This document shows positions 62,569-64,000 of a stretch of 64,000 nucleotides of DNA, one piece after another. The position numbers were made by a program, and so were the translations under genes. The notes under the pieces were generated by a model that saw only the letters and a program-made list of their open reading frames with translations, did not search any database and had not been told where the DNA came from. Source of the DNA: Sphingomonas sp. JC676 (GTDB lineage: Bacteria; Pseudomonadota; Alphaproteobacteria; Sphingomonadales; Sphingomonadaceae); assembly GCF_014489075.1 (NCBI RefSeq), contig NZ_JACTGR010000002.1:558001-622000 (forward strand), given 5' to 3'. Each line of letters starts with the position of its first letter. Position 1 is the stretch's first letter.

Positions 62569-63783
62569 TCACACGAATGCGCCGATCCCGGTGACGGCTT
62601 TGCCGACGATCAGATTCTGCATCTGATAGGTGCCTTCGTATGAGTAGAGCGCTTCGGCATCGTTGAAGAAGCGCGCGAGATTGTAATCGGCGACGATGCC
62701 GTTGCCGCCGAGCAGTTCGCGGCCCCAGGCTACGGTCTCGCGGGATTTCGATGTGCAGAAAGCCTTCGCCAATGCGGCGTGCTGATCGCCCAGCTTGCCG
62801 TCGTCATCCATCTGCGCCAGCCGCACCATCAGGCACTGGCACGCGGTCACGTTGGCGAGCATCTGGGCGAGCAGATTCTGCACCATCTGGAACGAAGCGA
62901 TCGGCTTGCCGAACTGCAGACGCTCCTGGGTGTATTTCAGCGTCGCCTCATACGCGCCCATCTGGATGCCAGTCGAAGCCCAGCCGACCATGTACCGCGT
63001 CATCCGCAGCACCCGCGCGGTGTCGCGGAACGAATTGCCGCCCTGCAGGCGGTTCTCTTCCGACACGCGAACGTCATTCAGCGTGATGACGCCGTTCTGG
63101 ACGACCTTGAGCGCGATCTTGTGCTCGATCTTCTCGACGCTGAACCCGGGCGTCGTCTTGTTTTCAACGATGAAGCCCTTGACCTGATTATCGTCGAGGT
63201 CGCGCGCCCAGATGATCGAGACATCGCACCAGGTCGCATTGCCGATCCAGCGCTTCTGCCCGTTGAGGATCCAAGTGTCGCCTTCGCGCTTGGCGGTGGT
63301 GGTCAGGCCGCCGCTGGTGCCCGAGCCGACCAAAGGTTCGGTAAGGCCGAAGCAGCCGATCTTTTCCCAGCGCGCCATCGGCGGCAGCCATTTCTGCTTC
63401 TGCTCCTCCGATCCGTCGAGGTAGATCGAGCCCATCGCCAGGCCGCTGTGCACGCCGAAGAAAGTGCAGAACGAAGCGTCGACCCGCGCCAGCTCCATCG
63501 CGATGAAGCCGAACTGCTTCTGGCTTCCGCCGGCGCATTCATAGCCCTCATAGCCGAGACCACCGAGCCCCAATTCCTTGAACGAAGGCAGCAGCTCGAA
63601 CGGAAACGCGTCCTCGGACCAATATTTGTTGATGATGGGCTGGACCTTGGTGTCCATATACGCCCGCACTTTCTTGACCACGGCCAGTTCGTCGGCAGTA
63701 AGGACGTCGACGAGCTGGTAGAAATCGCTGTCGGGTGCGGGCAGAGGCTTCTCTTGCTTATTGCCGTTGGGTGCGACCGCCAT
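62569..63783 (-). CDS. Acyl-CoA dehydrogenase
   Basis: 404 residues. FAD-binding CFGLTEPLVGSGTSGG and WIGNATWCD; TLNDVRVSEENRLQGG; ERLQFGKPIASFQMVQNLLAQML; and a catalytic Glu in EALYSYEGTYQMQNLIVG near the C-terminus, the position of the glutaryl-/short-chain type. The N-terminal extension of about 20 residues is Pro/Lys-rich. It introduces the 2,3-double bond in the first step after CoA loading. First gene of the cluster; 217 bp of sequence upstream to the window edge shows no gene. Confidence 0.94.
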   Translation of the reverse strand: MAVAPNGNKQEKPLPAPDSDFYQLVDVLTADELAVVKKVRAYMDTKVQPIINKYWSEDAFPFELLPSFKELGLGGLGYEGYECAGGSQKQFGFIAMELARVDASFCTFFGVHSGLAMGSIYLDGSEEQKQKWLPPMARWEKIGCFGLTEPLVGSGTSGGLTTTAKREGDTWILNGQKRWIGNATWCDVSIIWARDLDDNQVKGFIVENKTTPGFSVEKIEHKIALKVVQNGVITLNDVRVSEENRLQGGNSFRDTARVLRMTRYMVGWASTGIQMGAYEATLKYTQERLQFGKPIASFQMVQNLLAQMLANVTACQCLMVRLAQMDDDGKLGDQHAALAKAFCTSKSRETVAWGRELLGGNGIVADYNLARFFNDAEALYSYEGTYQMQNLIVGKAVTGIGAFV

Positions 63784-64000
63784 CTTCCTTCTCCTGCTCG
63801 ATTGTTCCGGTCTCTCGGAATGCGAGTAGGTAAATGGCCTCGGCCGGCGCTCCCTTCTTGGAGGACTCTGCGGCGAGTTAGACGCACGTGCCCGACTTTT
63901 CCCATCGGACCGAACTCCGGTGTCCGAGGTTGGATGATCCGATGCCGAGCAACCCCCGCGAGCGCTCCGGACGACAAACTCTGCGTCAGCGAGTTGACCA

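Noticed and set aside
53033..63783. Assigning the cluster to carnitine/gamma-butyrobetaine catabolism
   Set aside because: CaiB-, CaiC-, CaiD-, CaiA-like and carnitine-dehydrogenase-like proteins are present, but they are generic families; there is no CaiT-type transporter, no electron-transfer flavoprotein genes and no betaine genes in view, and the ADC and YWTD proteins do not fit.
1..64000. Search for tRNA, rRNA, CRISPR arrays, insertion sequences, prophage or integrase
   Set aside because: No clover-leaf-like segment, repeat-spacer array, transposase or integrase was recognised by eye; codon and base use are uniform, with no sign of a mobile island.

Overview
The window reads as a chromosomal stretch of a sphingomonad (Alphaproteobacteria, Sphingomonas or a close relative). 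The evidence is a uniformly high GC content, a secreted protein ending in a PEPxxWA-CTERM anchor with an RSRRR tail (the variant typical of sphingomonads), a FecI/FecR/TonB-receptor set, and many small sensory proteins with translationally coupled starts. I see no rRNA, tRNA, CRISPR array or insertion sequence. Most genes lie on the minus strand.

Region 1 (1-11.8 kb, minus): a chemotaxis operon read right to left: STAS protein, cheY, cheA, cheW, two closely similar methyl-accepting receptors, a second cheW, cheR, cheB, then two related proteins that look like degenerate soluble receptors, the last cut by the window edge. Most junctions overlap by 4 bp or are only a few bases apart.

Region 2 (11.9-20.9 kb): a PEP-CTERM protein; a REC-LytTR regulator coupled to a large hybrid histidine kinase with several GAF domains; a divergent LysR-type effector domain with no DNA-binding domain; a metallophosphoesterase; and a FecI-type sigma factor with FecR.

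Region 3 (21-34.1 kb): a TonB-dependent receptor with an STN signalling domain, broken by an apparent one-base frameshift; msrA/msrB; a class III CoA-transferase; an OprB-like porin; Dps; a membrane PAS kinase with two FixJ-like regulators; an alpha/beta hydrolase; a small HisKA_2 kinase; and a multiply frameshifted DUF1275 (YoaK) remnant.

Region 4 (34.1-53.6 kb): two large STAND-type regulators (winged helix, NB-ARC-like ATPase, helical repeats) bracket a shortened enoyl-CoA hydratase, an OmpA-like lipoprotein, a ytcA-mdtNOP-type efflux operon, a type II NADH dehydrogenase and cyoABCD (cytochrome bo3-type quinol oxidase). NDH-2 and the quinol oxidase together would form a short respiratory chain that bypasses complex I and cytochrome c.

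Region 5 (53-63.8 kb, minus): an acyl-CoA catabolic cluster that I cannot assign to a known pathway: acyl-CoA dehydrogenase, enoyl-CoA hydratase, class III CoA-transferase, an isomerase-type crotonase, a cytosolic YWTD beta-propeller, a carnitine-dehydrogenase-like 3-hydroxyacyl dehydrogenase, an AMP-forming CoA ligase, two tandem acetoacetate-decarboxylase-family proteins (one lacking the expected Schiff-base lysine) and an AraC regulator. This cluster is the best candidate here for an undescribed system. Several dyad-symmetric sites lie in the intergenic regions and are listed individually.
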